NCBI GenBank assembly: GCA_024516035.1
Contig: CM044959.1
Location: 11,467,588 to 11,531,587, forward strand
From: Bactericera cockerelli
Lineage: Eukaryota > Arthropoda > Insecta > Hemiptera > Triozidae
Length of the DNA: 64,000 nucleotides
Direction: 5' to 3'
Shown here: positions 51,543-62,025 of the stretch, piece after piece
How the letters are laid out: each line of letters opens with the position of its first letter
Position numbering within the stretch: position 1 is the stretch's first letter
Notes under the pieces: model-generated
What the model was told of the DNA's origin: nothing
The model's database searches: none
Seen by the model: only the letters and a program-made list of their open reading frames with translations
Made by a program: the position numbers and the translations under genes

Positions 51543-52149
51543 GTAAATAAATAATTCAAGCAAGCTTTGTGCCATCAGTCTACTTGAACTTGAAACAAGA
51601 CAGGGGGATAAAATAACGTAATTTGTGTGTTTATTTTTATTCGTTTAATTTTTTTGCTCGTTGTGAGAGGTGCACATGTGTTTTCTTTGCATTAGAATTA
51701 TAAACTTTAATACCTCTTTGTATTTGCCGTACACTTCAGGGCTTCAGCTATGACGCATTGCACTGTCGTAAACAAGGAAATACCCTTATGTAACCATATA
51801 AATATCTGCCTCCCTCTCCTTTCTTTCTTAGTCATGGAGGTTACTTCATCCCCCCTCTCCCCTCTTCTTATTGTATCAGGAGGTAATTCCATACCCTCTT
51901 ACCCCCCCCCCCCCCCCCCTTTATTTTAGATGGAGGTAATTCCCTCCCTCGTCCCATCTAAGGAGATTATTGTGACTTTGAATTAATGTATGTCTAAAAA
52001 ACGTAACTTAGATGCATTAATGCAGAAGATTATCAGGAAAGATGTAGCTACTTACTTTTAGATATTTTCAAAATGGCGAGTATAGAATGAGAAAGCGATG
52101 TGCAGGATTTTAATAAAGAAAATCATTGTCATGTTATATGTTAAAACAA
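51543..52149. other. No gene; C-run
   Basis: About 18 C near 51902-51919 in a CT-rich stretch; otherwise AT-rich. Confidence 0.5.
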
Positions 52150-52179
52150 TACTTTCCTTATTATTGGATAAGGAAAGTA
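52150..52179. repeat. MITE-F terminal hairpin, solo
   Basis: TACTTTCCTTAT..ATAAGGAAAGTA, 12-bp perfect stem. No other family end is nearby. Confidence 0.7.
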
Positions 52180-52214
52180 AAAAAATGTTACATGTAAAAA
52201 AAAACTGGGTGAGG

Positions 52215-52555
52215 TTAATTTGATGAGCATTGATGGCACTTTAATTACACCAGTTTTCGTTCAGTCTCTGAAAAAGCAACGTCCAGCGCCAATTGGATTT
52301 AGAGTGGTGACTATAAATCCCATTTTAGTCCGGTTCATGTGGCAGCACCCTCAAAGCATTTTCCCACCGGCCGCGCCTAGTGACCATGCAAACACTTGTG
52401 ATGTTGGTTAGTCCCGCCCGAATCAAGGCTGGTTGAGGTTAATTTGGACAGTTGGTTGGTAAGTGTCTCACTTCCAAATATACGGTTAAAACCGTTGTCT
52501 GGCTCTGTATAATGAACCTGGAGAAACGAGTTGAAAGCGACGGTGAAAAAAAAAC
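52215..52555 (+). mobile_element. SINE-5S interrupted by a hAT-like MITE end
   Basis: 52223-52290 has the diverged 5S head (AATTACACCAGTTTTCGTTC, AGCAACGTCCAGCG). 52303-52379 is the hAT-like MITE right end (GACTATAAATCCCATTTTAG, TGGCAGCACCCTC, CACCGGCCGCGCCTAG). 52381-52555 resumes SINE-5S text (GACCATGCAAAC, GTGATGTTGGTTAG, AAGGCTGGTTGAGGTTAAT, GTTGAAAGCGACGGT). Confidence 0.7.
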
Positions 52556-52659
52556 TTTTGACTAAAAAAAACCTTCAGGTCAATCATTCGACTGCTGCAA
52601 CAGTAGTGTTAGGGTCAGTAAAAAAACTAAACATGTTTAAAATATTCCTAACTTCATAC

Positions 52660-52946
52660 TAGTTATCATGGTGTTCCGTAAGCTCATTTGTAATGGCACA
52701 ATTACTCAAATTTGCCTCATTAAATGTTTGCCTTAGTTGGACTTGCAACCTGGAGGTAGGTGATTCGAGTCCTGGTTTCAGAGAAGAACTAGTAAAGCAA
52801 GATTGTGATATCACGCAAGTGATTAACACATATATGATAATTTTTTTATCATATTTGTGTTAATATGTGTTAACTTGGGACTCGAACCATCGATCTCTAG
52901 GTTACAAGTTCGCCGCCTTTTCGACAGAGCTACTGAGGTCGGTTGT
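52660..52946. mobile_element. Two SINE-C copies in tail-to-tail inversion
   Basis: 52735-52845 (+): GGACTTGCAACCTGGAGGTA, GATTCGAGTCCTGG, 'tcacgcaagtgattaacaca'. 52846-52946 (-): TTATCATATTTGTGTTAAT, GGGACTCGAACCATC, 'ctactgaggtcgg'. The shared 3' ends meet at about 52845. 52660-52734 may be a third degraded piece in minus orientation. Confidence 0.75.
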
Positions 52947-52971
52947 ACTGACTTCATTCTAATTATTATCA

Positions 52972-53241
52972 TTATACCTCCCTTGCCTTTGTCCCATATT
53001 AGTTTATATTGCTTCTGGGGTGAGGTCGGCATTGTTCAACCTCATGGTTGAGATTGGTAGGGCTTAGCTCGTTTTTTATGGCTGGATGCCATTCCTAACG
53101 CCAACGATTCTATTTAGTTTTACGGTCTGATCAGGACGTGGGTGTTATGTGCCATTCGCTGAAAATCGAACCAGCTACCCACAATAACCTCGGGATCTCT
53201 GGACTACGGGCAGTAGTCACAACCGTTCCGCCACGGGGCTG
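52972..53241 (-). mobile_element. SINE-A copy
   Basis: In reverse: head 'ccccgtggcggaacggttg', ACTACTGCCCGTAGTCC; the B box and part of the core are deleted; then GGCGTTAGGAATGGCATCCA, AACCTCATGGTTGAG mirrored, and the 'atatgggacaaaggcaaggg' 3' end. Confidence 0.82.
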
Positions 53242-53850
53242 TTTTATTATTATTCTCATTATTATAATTACATTCTAGTTATTATATCTTAGAAGCCAAA
53301 TAAAAATGGCTTAGGATGGGTCCTCTGTAAAAAAAAAAATATTAGAAAAATAAAACAAACGATTTATTATTATTATAATTATCTATCAACTTGAGGAAGC
53401 AGTACAAGAGCTTTCTCTGTTTAACAATGTAACTGTTTCCATTAAAAGCTTTCGAAATCTCCCTAGAGGGGATTTCCTTATCCCTTCGGAGAGCACATGT
53501 GGGCCCTGCCAGAAAGTTCTCTAAGCCGCCTGTAGACCCGGATTAGACTAAACCGCTCAGTCCAACAACAGGGGTGGCATTCATATGTGATTGGGATATT
53601 TTGTATTGTTTTATGAATTTTCCAAAAAAAAAAAAAAAACTAACCAAGCTCAGTGGCACAATCGATATGGCGAAAAAAATAGAATAAATGAAAACAGTTT
53701 GCCTTTTACTCTTCTTATGATATTACTTTTAACATTATTTTATTTTAATCATTGTATATTTATTAACATTTTTATTGATGACATTAGGGCTATTCCCGTA
53801 AATATACTCCCGTACACCGGGTATTTATTTGTTATTTTCATTTTTACCGA
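53242..53850. other. No recognised gene
   Basis: A-runs near 53331 and 53623. No supported frame; the 107-aa frame at 53591-53914 ends inside a SINE-5S and is not convincing. Confidence 0.45.
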
Positions 53851-54087
53851 GAGTCGATGCCATATGTTGAATACACCAGTTGTCGTTCTGTCACTAGAGT
53901 TTCTGCGAGGTTAGGACATGGATCGGGGACCATTCAAATTCGAAACCTCGTGATGCTGGGCCTTTCCGGCCCACGCAGGCTGGGTGAGGTTAATTTGATT
54001 GTCTGGTTTGTGAGTTTCCTGCGAATGGATGATAAAACCTCCATCGTACTTTGACCATGCAGTAGAAAGCGACGTTAGACAAAAAAA
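53851..54087 (+). mobile_element. SINE-5S copy
   Basis: GATGCCATATGTTGAATACA, CCAGTTGTCGTTCTGTCAC, GGACATGGATCGGGGACC, 'cgtgatgctggg', CAGGCTGGGTGAGGTTAATT, GTTTCCTGCGAATGGATG and AAAGCGACGTTAGAC; A-rich end. Confidence 0.88.
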
Positions 54088-54117
54088 TAATTTGTCCTTT
54101 TATGAAACGGCAATTTT

Positions 54118-54203
54118 TACTTCCTAAAATTTCTAATATATAGAAATCGGGAGTATTTTCTCCTTCCTCGTAGATGTTCGTTTTTTTTTTTTTTTTTTTT
54201 TTT
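54118..54203. repeat. MITE-F hairpin remnant and T-run
   Basis: TTACTTCCTAAAATTTCTAA and TAGAAATCGGGAGTATT pair as in the family; T-run at 54181-54203. Confidence 0.5.
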
Positions 54204-54235
54204 GATAATTAAGAAATTTAGATTACAGGTAAATG

Positions 54236-54450
54236 AACGCACTGGTAGTCAAGTGGTTAACGCGGTAGCGTGGGGATCCGTTGTTTCAAATCCTACCCAG
54301 TGCATGAATTTTTCCTCATTATGTTGACTTTGAGACCACATAATAATAAGACTCTGAGGGTTAAGTAGTAGAAATTGCTTTGAGCATTAACCTCGCCTGG
54401 TGGTTATCTTCCACTAAACAGTGTTATTATTATTTTTATTATTATTATCA
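54236..54450 (+). mobile_element. SINE-D copy
   Basis: GCACTGGTAGTCAAGTGGTT, then the anticodon stem is deleted straight to GCGGTAGCGTGGGGATCCG; GTTTCAAATCCTACCCAGTG; body; CCACTAAACAGTGTTATTAT and (ATT)n. Confidence 0.88.
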
Positions 54451-54934
54451 TGATAATAATAATTAAACACAGGAAAAAACAAAAGCCAGAGATACAGATA
54501 ATGAAAAGATTCCTCAAGATATTTCCGCATGTAAATTTAGATTCAAGAATGTTGAGCTTGGAATGTTGATCTGATTTTTGCAATTAAAATTCTCCGATTG
54601 TTTCTTCCCCTAGAATTCTCATTCTAACATACATGAGAAAAGCTTGAGTTAGATTTGTCACAAGGAACAATGCAAATACATTAAAAGATTTACACAAGAA
54701 TGCCTCTTTTTTGATGAAGCACTTGGGAAAATTAAAATAGTGGAGGCGCTATTAGAACCGTTCGAAAGATGATTTTTTGTAGTTTTAAAGAGTTGTTGCG
54801 TGATCTCAGAAGTACTATTTTGAATTTCAATTAGTACATAATATAAATAGCCTGCGAAATAGTGGACTCAAGGCTTTTATGGTTATTTAATAAAATAGTA
54901 ATAATAATAATAATAATATAAGTAATAATAATAA
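54451..54934. other. No recognised feature
   Basis: AT-rich, with an (ATA)n patch near 54897-54918. Confidence 0.5.
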
Positions 54935-55170
54935 TATAAGGTTTGTCTGGCTGGGGGACTATAAATCTGGCTGGTGGACTATAAACAGGGAGTTGACCAG
55001 CAGTCTGGCTGGGGGACTATAAACAGGGAGTAGACCAGCATTTGCTTGGTTCTGCGAGCCCTTGTCAATTATTAGCCTCCTTGTAAAGACAGTGGTAGAA
55101 GTGCTGAGTCATTCCTCTACTGTCTGGCTACCATCGTTCACGATAGGATGGCGCTATGATGATGTAGGTT
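54935..55170 (+). mobile_element. LINE tail T2 copy with tandem units
   Basis: Three versions of GTCTGGCTGGGGGACTATAA, then CAGCATTTGCTTGGTTCTG, TTGTAAAGACAGTGGTAGAA, CTGTCTGGCTACCATCGTTC and 'atgatgatgtagg'. Confidence 0.75.
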
Positions 55171-55745
55171 TGTTTCAAAATTTGTAAAATCGTCTCTCTC
55201 TCTATGATAAAAATCCCTTTAGTACTGATTTACTTTTGGTGACAGTGATGTTACCGCCCAGACTTCAGAGTGATGGTTTTTTGTAGGTTGAAAAGTTTAA
55301 GGCGTTGTGCATTTCACCGAGGCAACATTTGATGCATGAAGTGTGCAACATTTGAAGAATGAAGTGTGGAACATTTGAAGCATGAGTGTGAAACTATTTT
55401 GCGTAGAGCTCTGTTTTTCAATCTGTCCCCCATGTACCCTTTTACTTCAGCAGTCAAAAAACAGATAGTCAAATAGCTCATAATATAATTATTATTAAAC
55501 ATATTAGATCAAGTTTTATTTACATAGAATAACATACATAGAAATTGACATTAATAAAATAAATCTTCATCAAGGCCGGTGCTAATGCCAACGGCATTTT
55601 CTTCCTATTATTATGTATTTTATAGTAAACGAAACACCTTATAATATAAGATCATACAAAAAACTTACAGCTTTCGGTTTCAGAATTAGCCAATAGCGGA
55701 AATAATCTACCAGAAATTTACACTGTACAAAGTCAATTGTCAATA
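55171..55745. other. No gene; 24-27-bp tandem at 55322-55392
   Basis: GCAACATTTGATGCATGAAG-like unit three times, diverged. Confidence 0.55.
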
Positions 55746-55918
55746 ATGCACTTTCTGCATCAGCTGCATCCATAACAGCTCAAGCCAATAGAGAGGCTTT
55801 AAGTTTGGAACAAATGCAATTAGATTCTCGTATACGTCGATACTTAGTCAAACTCAGACAATCTCAGACATATATCATCGAAAAGCAAGTCATCTCTAAA
55901 ATTGATTATTTATTGTAA
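55746..55918 (+). pseudogene. Coding-like fragment of unknown origin
   Basis: A plus-strand frame too short for ordinary ORF lists reads, without a start codon, NNALSASAASITAQANREA, LSLEQMQLDSRIRRYLVKL and SKIDYLL before TAA at 55916. Composition is balanced and helix-like, unlike the surrounding AT-rich DNA. Just upstream, another frame (NNLPEIYTVQSQLS) reads sensibly, so a frameshift near 55742 may join the two. No motif identifies it: a worn retroelement ORF piece or a host exon remnant are both possible. Confidence 0.3.
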
Positions 55919-57034
55919 TATTTTTTATTAACATTTTTTGTTCATTGTGTATGTTCACTTCTTCACAATTCGCTGAAAACAATCCATGTATAATAATTGT
56001 AGTGCCAAATAAACAACGGTAAAAAATTCGCACTACAAATTTTGTGTCTAGCATTCACCTTCATAGACTACCATTTTAAACCATCTACCACGTAGTAAGT
56101 AATAGGTACCTACTCTTTTTACTTTAATTTATAAAAAAAATAATAAAAAATAGAGAACAATGTTTTTTTTTATTATTAAATATCAGTTGGTATCCCGAAT
56201 TCAATCATTCTGACCCTTTTTCGGTTAACAAAATACTATTATAAGCTCCCTCAATATATTATCTATTTTATATTCTCTTGGCGTTGCATCACCACATTCA
56301 CCACTGCTTTCCTAGGCAAATAAAAAAAATTAATCGCTTTCTTTATGATCCCTAGTTTTTTTTTTTTTTTTCATAATTCAATATTTCATAACGATTATTG
56401 TTCCAAACATTGCAACTTAGATCCCGGTGGGGAGTCCCTGAAATTAGACCTCTTCCTGTAACTCCTGATGGGGACTCCTGATTCAGGGGGGGGGCAATGT
56501 GAACCCCGACGATTAGCTCAGAGGGACTAGGTAGCCTCATTGTTACTTTTATTGAGATGGACAGGTTCAAACGGTGGAGAATAATCCTGTCAACTCGTCA
56601 GAAGTCAGTCAATTTGCAACAAAGGAGACTTGTTGTAGAAATACGAGTTAGAATAGGGTAATAAGCGTTATTTTGTTGGACAAATGTATTTTTTTTCTAT
56701 TTTGCCTAATTTTATTTGTTTTCTTGCTCCTTATTGTATGATTTTTGTTGGACTTTTATTATTCTTATTAGGTTGACAAATTGTTGCTTTTAGCTCCCTG
56801 TTGTGAAGCTTGATTTCAGGTTTCTACATATTTTGAGTGTGGGAAAATGGCGCAATTTATCTTTGTTGAATGAAGCTTTCTACCAGCTAAGTTGCCTAAG
56901 AAAATAGGACGTTGGTATTTAAACTTTCAAAATCTTGGGTTTTATGGGAAAGAGAGTTTTAATCAGAAATCTACATAGGTAGGTATATTATATGATTCAG
57001 TACATTTTTTTATGTTAATATTTTTAATTTTAAT
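55919..57034. other. No recognised gene
   Basis: AT-rich with T-runs near 56163 and 56356. The 72-aa minus-strand frame at 56352-56570 has no motif. Confidence 0.45.
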
Positions 57035-57250
57035 TTGGGTTTAACGTTGCTTTCAACTGCATGGACATATACCTAACGGGAATTTTACCTTCCGTCCGCA
57101 GGAAACTCAATATTTTGCTACCGACATGAACCTCACCCAGCCAAGTTTGCGCCGGAATGCCAGCATCACGAAGTCTTCACCTCACTGGACGTGGCTTAAC
57201 TTCGGCGATCCAACGAGAACCGGTGCATTCAACGAGCCATCGACGCTGGC
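57035..57250 (-). mobile_element. SINE-5S copy
   Basis: In reverse: GCCAGCGTCGATGGCTCGTT, GAATGCACCGGTTCTCGTTG, GATCGCCGAAGTTAAGCC, 'cgtgatgctggcattccgg', TGGGTGAGGTTCATGTCGG, GAAAGCAACGTTAAACCC. The GGATGGGTGACC box is lost, as in the 15752 copy. Confidence 0.88.
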
Positions 57251-57599
57251 ATGTTATTTTTATAATCCTTTTGAAATAAAATATTCACTTGGGTTTAACA
57301 AAATTTGAATAAGACCAACAGCCCTGAGCTAAGCACTAAAATGAGAGAAATTGTTTGGCCGACGTGAATAGAAAAAAAAATCCGAAAAAAGAGTAATTTC
57401 CGGCAATGGATTTTTTTATCCAGCAATGAATTTTTATCAGGATAAAAAGTCACTCCAAGGTCCCGGGGGAGTAATTCATCTCCTGGAATCTCCTAGTTTA
57501 TCTTCGTATTAAAATTAAAGATTAAGGAAGGATATCTTTGGAGCACACTTTAAGAGATTTTGTCACTGGGATCATTTTAAAATTGGGATGATTATGAAT
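57251..57599. other. No recognised feature
   Basis: AT-rich. Confidence 0.5.
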
Positions 57600-57870
57600 A
57601 TGGGGGAGGCGAGGACTGGAAGGAAAAGGAGAGACGGAGATGGAGACTGAGATGGATGGAGATAATGAGAGAGAAAGAGACAGAGAGATAGGGAAAGAGA
57701 GAGAGAGAGATAAAGAGAAAAAGAAAGAAAGAAAGGGAAAGAAATAGAGAGGGAGGGATAGGGAAAGAGAGAGAGAGAGAGATAAAGAGAAAAAAGAAAA
57801 AAGAAAGAAAGAGAATGAGGGAAAGAAATAGAGAGGGAGAGATAGGGAAAGAGAGAGAGATAAGGAAGAC
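57600..57870. repeat. (GA)n-rich tract with ~105-bp duplication
   Basis: AGAGGGAGGGATAGGGAAAG and 'gagagagataaagagaaaaa' appear twice or more. It accounts for the 121-aa Ser/Leu-rich frame. Confidence 0.9.
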
Positions 57871-58079
57871 GAGATTGATAAAGTCAAAACAAAGTAAATC
57901 CTACATTAAGAAATTAATTTTCTTAGATTTTGATATCTTCAAGCGGAGGAGTAGCCTTGCTTGCAAAACTAAGGATGAAATGTTTAGACAATATTTTTAG
58001 GTATGCCTCTGTGATCTTGTCTACATTTTGCGTATTTTTTTGGATGGGGAAATGTAAGTTCTGACTTCATCTTAATGAT
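57871..58079. other. No recognised feature
   Basis: A short frame (FDIFKRRSSLACKTKDEM) is not supported. Confidence 0.35.
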
Positions 58080-58243
58080 CACAAGTGGTTAACGCGCTAG
58101 TCTGGTAATCCAGGTAGTGTAGGGATCCGTTGGTTTGAATACCACCCAGTGCATGAATTTTTCCTCGTTAATTTGAGTTTATGACCACATAATAATAAGA
58201 CTCTGAGTGTGATAGAATATGCTTTGAGCATTATTATTATTAG
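58080..58243 (+). mobile_element. SINE-D copy, 3' truncated
   Basis: CAAGTGGTTAACGCGCTAGT, CTGGTAATCCAGGTAGTGTA, GGTTTGAATACCACCCAGTG, TTTTTCCTCGTTAATTTGAG; ends early in (ATT)n after CTTTGAGCATT. Confidence 0.85.
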
Positions 58244-59200
58244 ACATTTAATTTTTGACCACCTGTTGAAAACTGTCAGATGGAGAATCATTTGAGGTAT
58301 TTAAAGTTACAAAAGTTACTCATTTAACAACGGAAATTTGCAAACAAGTAATTGAAATACCTGAGGTCACAATAAATCTAATTAAGTCGCAGTGTTAACT
58401 GTAAGAGTTTCACTGAAAACCTTGAAAGTAAGTGAGATAAGAATAATAATAATTGAAATACCACCTACATAAGTACATACATAATTAATAATAAATTATT
58501 GTCTAAACACTTCTGAATTCTTATAAGATTTTTATTTTGATAAGCACATTGCATATTCATTTATTTCACGGCGCAACCCAGAGAACACTTTCTTGGCTGA
58601 AGGAGCAACAAATTAATCGCACCTTCCAGACCTGTTTTTGATTCTAAATTTATACCTACCCCAGTAATCCTGCATTAAAAAAATGAAAACGGACAAAAAA
58701 AAAAGCAGAGAGAGAAAAAGAGAGAGAGAGAGAGATTAAAACAAAAAGAAGAAAGAAGGGGATAATGAAGAAGAAAAGAGAAAGAAGTAAAGAAAAGATA
58801 GAAAAAAGATCAAGAAATGTCAAGATAATGACCTAAGCTACAGGAAGAAGTCGAGTTGCCACTCCCAGACCTACACCATTACAGGCAAAATACTTTTTAA
58901 TTTTTCAAACGGGGGTAATGGCTGGAAAAAGAATCCCATACTGAACTTGGGAATTCAGGTTAACGTAACGAACTTTCCACGTCCCTCCCACCTCTGCTCT
59001 GAGTAAAGGTAGGAAAGCTCAAGGGATGATGGTGCTGTAAAAAAAAATAAGAGGAGACCCAAACCATCACCAGGAAGTGATTTATAGCTCGGCGAAACTC
59101 GTGTAATTACTCTTGTACTCCTTGGGAGGGGGAAGGTGGGGTGGGGGGGCTTTCCACCGGAGCAGTGCTTCTCAAAATGGGTCTCTAAGACGGTGGAAAA
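58244..59200. other. No gene; small GA tract
   Basis: GA/AAG-rich 58700-58800; G-run near 59140-59150. Confidence 0.5.
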
Positions 59201-59415
59201 TAAATTAATAATAATAATATCGCCTTATTTATACTGCCCGATTATAACTATTAAAGTCCCATTATTCCACCAGTAAGCCCAAGATATATTATTATGTGGT
59301 AAAAATCCCGAATAGGAGGATAACTTATCATGTCCCGGCTGGGTTTCGAACCCACGAGCTCTGGAATCTTTGGATTCGCAGAGTGCCGCCTTTACCACTG
59401 AGCTACCGGGACAGA
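59201..59415 (-). mobile_element. SINE-E, most complete copy
   Basis: In reverse: TGTCCCGGTAGCTCAGTGGT, AAAGGCGGCACTCTGCGAAT, CGTGGGTTCGAAACCCAGCC, GGGACATGATAAGTTATCC, 'aatgggactttaatagt', GCGATATTATTATTATT. Use as the SINE-E reference. Confidence 0.88.
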
Positions 59416-59530
59416 CAAATTCTACATGAGCTGGGACCTGGTAGTCGAGTCTCGACCCGGGCCTTAGTATTTCATATCTTACAAATATCAGATACCTTAT
59501 TTTTTCCAATCACTTGTAGTCTCCGTGGCC

Positions 59531-59680
59531 ACCGATCTCAGTAGCTTGATCTATAAGGTGGCGGATTTGTAACCTGGAGGTCGGTGGTTCGAATGCCTAT
59601 TTCAGTATATAAGAAAATCGCAGAGTGATTTTGAGTAGTTGTGACATCACGAAAGTGATTTACACAAATATGATATCTTT
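59531..59680 (+). mobile_element. SINE-C copy
   Basis: CCGATCTCAGTAGCTTGATC, GGATTTGTAACCTGGAGGTC, GGTTCGAATGCC, TTTTGAGTAGTTGTGACATC, ACGAAAGTGATTTACACAAA. Confidence 0.88.
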
Positions 59681-59771
59681 TCCATAATCCTGTTCTATAA
59701 AGAGTTCTGTTTATAATTCTGTTCTATAATTCCTGTTCTATAGAGAGTGAGGAAAAAGTACTAAAGCTATC

Positions 59772-59884
59772 GTCGACGGCGCACCTTGAAGTCCTTGAAT
59801 ACAGTTCTCGTTCAGTCACTGAAGTTAAGCAACGTCCAGCGAGGTTAGGAAAGGTGGTCATTCGAATTCGAACATTCGTGATGT
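59772..59884 (+). mobile_element. SINE-5S head, cut by a palindromic MITE
   Basis: GTCGACGGCGCACCTTGAAG, TTGAATACAGTTCTCGTTC, CACTGAAGTTAAGCAACG, TCCAGCGAGGTTAGG, CGTGATGTTG. No SINE core follows on the far side of the MITE. Confidence 0.8.
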
Positions 59885-60043
59885 TGCCGGGTCCACACTA
59901 AGCGAACATTGTTAGCTAACAATGTTCGCAGTGTGGACCCGGCATTAGAAAATGTTTTTACGACTTGTTTGAAATAACATTGTTAGCGAACATTGTTCGC
60001 GAACATTGTTTGCTAACAATGTTCGCTTAGTGTGGACCCGGCA
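59885..60043. mobile_element. Palindromic MITE with TGCCGGGTCCACAC ends
   Basis: 59885-59944 is a self-contained palindrome (TGCCGGGTCCACACT..AGTGTGGACCCGGCA). The same end recurs inverted at 60029-60043, so the element has three copies of its terminal sequence. The inner parts are built of GAACATTGTT / AACAATGTTC in alternating orientation. No coding capacity. Confidence 0.85.
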
Positions 60044-60400
60044 TTGATATTTAAATTCATTAAAAGTATCTGCCTGTTAAATTGAAATAGGAAAAGATTC
60101 TAACCAAATTTTTGGGAACGACTTTTTTTGCAGCATCTCTCCCCCCCTCCCTCCCACACCTGACTTCCACACCTAGTACCCTAGTACCTTAATCCCGGCT
60201 AATGTTTCGTGTTAATCATTTGGGCTGTTATTATTTTTGTGGCGTTCACGTAATATTTATTATACTGGGTCTGCTGGAATCCAAAGAAATCAAAGAATCT
60301 TTTCTGCTATGCATGATGTTTATTATACTGGGTCTGTTGGAATCCAAAGAAATCAAAGATTCTTCTCTGTTAGGTATTCATTAACAGACTATCTTATAAA
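60044..60400. repeat. ~67-bp tandem duplication
   Basis: TTTATTATACTGGGTCTGCT, GGAATCCAAAGAAATCAAAG at 60256-60320 repeats at about 60324-60385. It explains the repetitive 60-77-aa frames. Confidence 0.85.
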
Positions 60401-60550
60401 CAACCTCAGTAGCTTGGTCTCTATAATCTCTATAAGGCAGTGGACATGTAACCTGGAGGTCTGTGGTTGATTTCCCACAGCTGGCAATAATGTTTTTAAA
60501 AAAAATTGCAATGTGAACTGTGAGTTTGAGTAAGTGTGACATTAAGATTT
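60401..60550 (+). mobile_element. SINE-C copy, diverged
   Basis: AACCTCAGTAGCTTGGTCTC, GGACATGTAACCTGGAGGTC, GGTTGATTTCCC, 'gtgagtttgagtaagtgtga'. Confidence 0.7.
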
Positions 60551-60599
60551 GGTGTTACACATTATTTTTTATGATCACTAACTTAACTTTTTTTTTCTT

Positions 60600-60733
60600 T
60601 TTTTCCTCACGAGGTATGAGTGGACCCCGAACACCCAAGAACAGAGCAGAAAAAATCCTGCCCCGCTGGGGATCGAACCCAGATCACCGTGCGTGCAATG
60701 CCTACCGCTCTAACTTACTCGGCCACGGTGACT
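60600..60733 (-). mobile_element. SINE-G copy
   Basis: In reverse: GTCACCGTGGCCGAGTAAGT, GGTAGGCATTGCACGCACGG, TGATCTGGGTTCGATCCCC, CTGCTCTGTTCTTGGGTGTT, CATACCTCGTGAGGAAAAA. Head and first body part only. Confidence 0.82.
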
Positions 60734-61109
60734 TCTTATAAAAATAATACAAATGGCTTATATTAATTTTTGACATGGGAGGTTATATAAATCGGAGAAT
60801 GTAAAAGTGTGCCACCTCAAGTTATCAAAAGTAGGGAATCTGCAGTTTCTTGTGGGATCCTTATCTGATAGTGTTCCCAAAGTTCTGGTTGACGTGTCAG
60901 CTAGCTCACATGAACTTTCTCATCTTCGCTGAGCTGTTACTGATCCTCTTATGATCAGGTGTTGGTTCTGGATCTGTCACTCATAGATATTTCATCTGAA
61001 GAAGAGATCAGGCACAACAGAGGATCAGTTTCGGTCCATGAGGCACAGGATTCTATCTGACCTAAAACTCCAGTATCAAATTGTGCAGATTCATGAGGCA
61101 GTGAAAATT
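60734..61109. other. No recognised gene
   Basis: A short coding-like run (DLSLIDISSEEEIRHNRGS) near 60957-61065 is not supported further. Confidence 0.35.
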
Positions 61110-61353
61110 GTTAAGTTATCATATTTGTATTAAGGCGCTAGTCTGATAATCCAGGTAGCTTAGGGGTCCGGTGGTTCGAATCCCACCCAGTGCATGAATT
61201 AATTTGTGACAGCATAATAATAAGAATTTGAGGGTTAGATGGTAGAAAATGGTTTGAGCATTAACCTCGCCTTCTTTGCTGAACTTGGGACTTAACCACC
61301 GAACTCCAGGTTACAAGTCCGTCACCTTATCGCTCAAGCTATTGAGGTCTGAT
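61110..61353. mobile_element. SINE-D inside a broken SINE-C
   Basis: 61110-61128 is a SINE-C 3' end in reverse; 61129-61272 is a SINE-D (+) lacking its head start and 3' end; 61273-61353 is the SINE-C head in reverse. The missing pieces suggest deletion after nesting. Confidence 0.65.
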
Positions 61354-61479
61354 ACAGCACTAAAAATTGAATCAAACAAAGACGTATTGTGTAGTTTAGC
61401 CAATCGTGAGTGTATCACAACTGCATCCCATTGGCGATGAGCGATGACGGTCAAAGTAAGGTAAAATATTTAATTTATC

Positions 61480-61612
61480 TAACCTCAGCAGCTATATCAA
61501 TCTCAGTAGCAACACGTTGGACTTGTAACCTGGAGGTCGATAGTTTTAGTCACAACTATGGCAAAAACTCGACAAGGCGAATTTGAGTAATCGAATTTGA
61601 GATAAACTATAA
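61480..61612 (+). mobile_element. SINE-C copy, diverged
   Basis: TATCAATCTCAGTAGCAACA, TTGGACTTGTAACCTGGAGG, 'tcgatagttttagtcaca'; head arm rearranged. Confidence 0.65.
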
Positions 61613-62025
61613 ATATATCTCCTGTTTCATGTAGCACCTGTTTCATGACTAACGAAATAAAAAGTCTGTGAAACACTCATCTTTTTCATATCTTTCAAAT
61701 TTCCCTCATATTTCATCTGCTACTGAAATCAGATATTATGTACAGCTATCGTTGTTTTTTTCAAAGTACCTCCAGTGAAGTTATAAATTACGTGGTACCT
61801 AGGCTTTATATGAAATGCCTATACAATACAATACATACATGTATACTAGTAAAAGCTCATGCTGAAACATAACTTTATGCTGTTTCACATTGACTTAAAG
61901 ACTGCTGTGCAGGCAGCTCTAACATTTCTTGTAATGTATGTTATTAGATTTAATTTACGATGGACGCTATTCGTAATGTTTCATTTTGTGACCGTCAATA
62001 TGGACATTAAACCTTTAATCCAACA
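61613..62025. other. No recognised gene
   Basis: The 81-aa frame at 61859-62104 runs into a MITE arm and is not supported. Confidence 0.45.

Noticed and set aside
57522..57887. 121-aa Ser/Leu-rich frame
   Set aside because: GA-tract translation.
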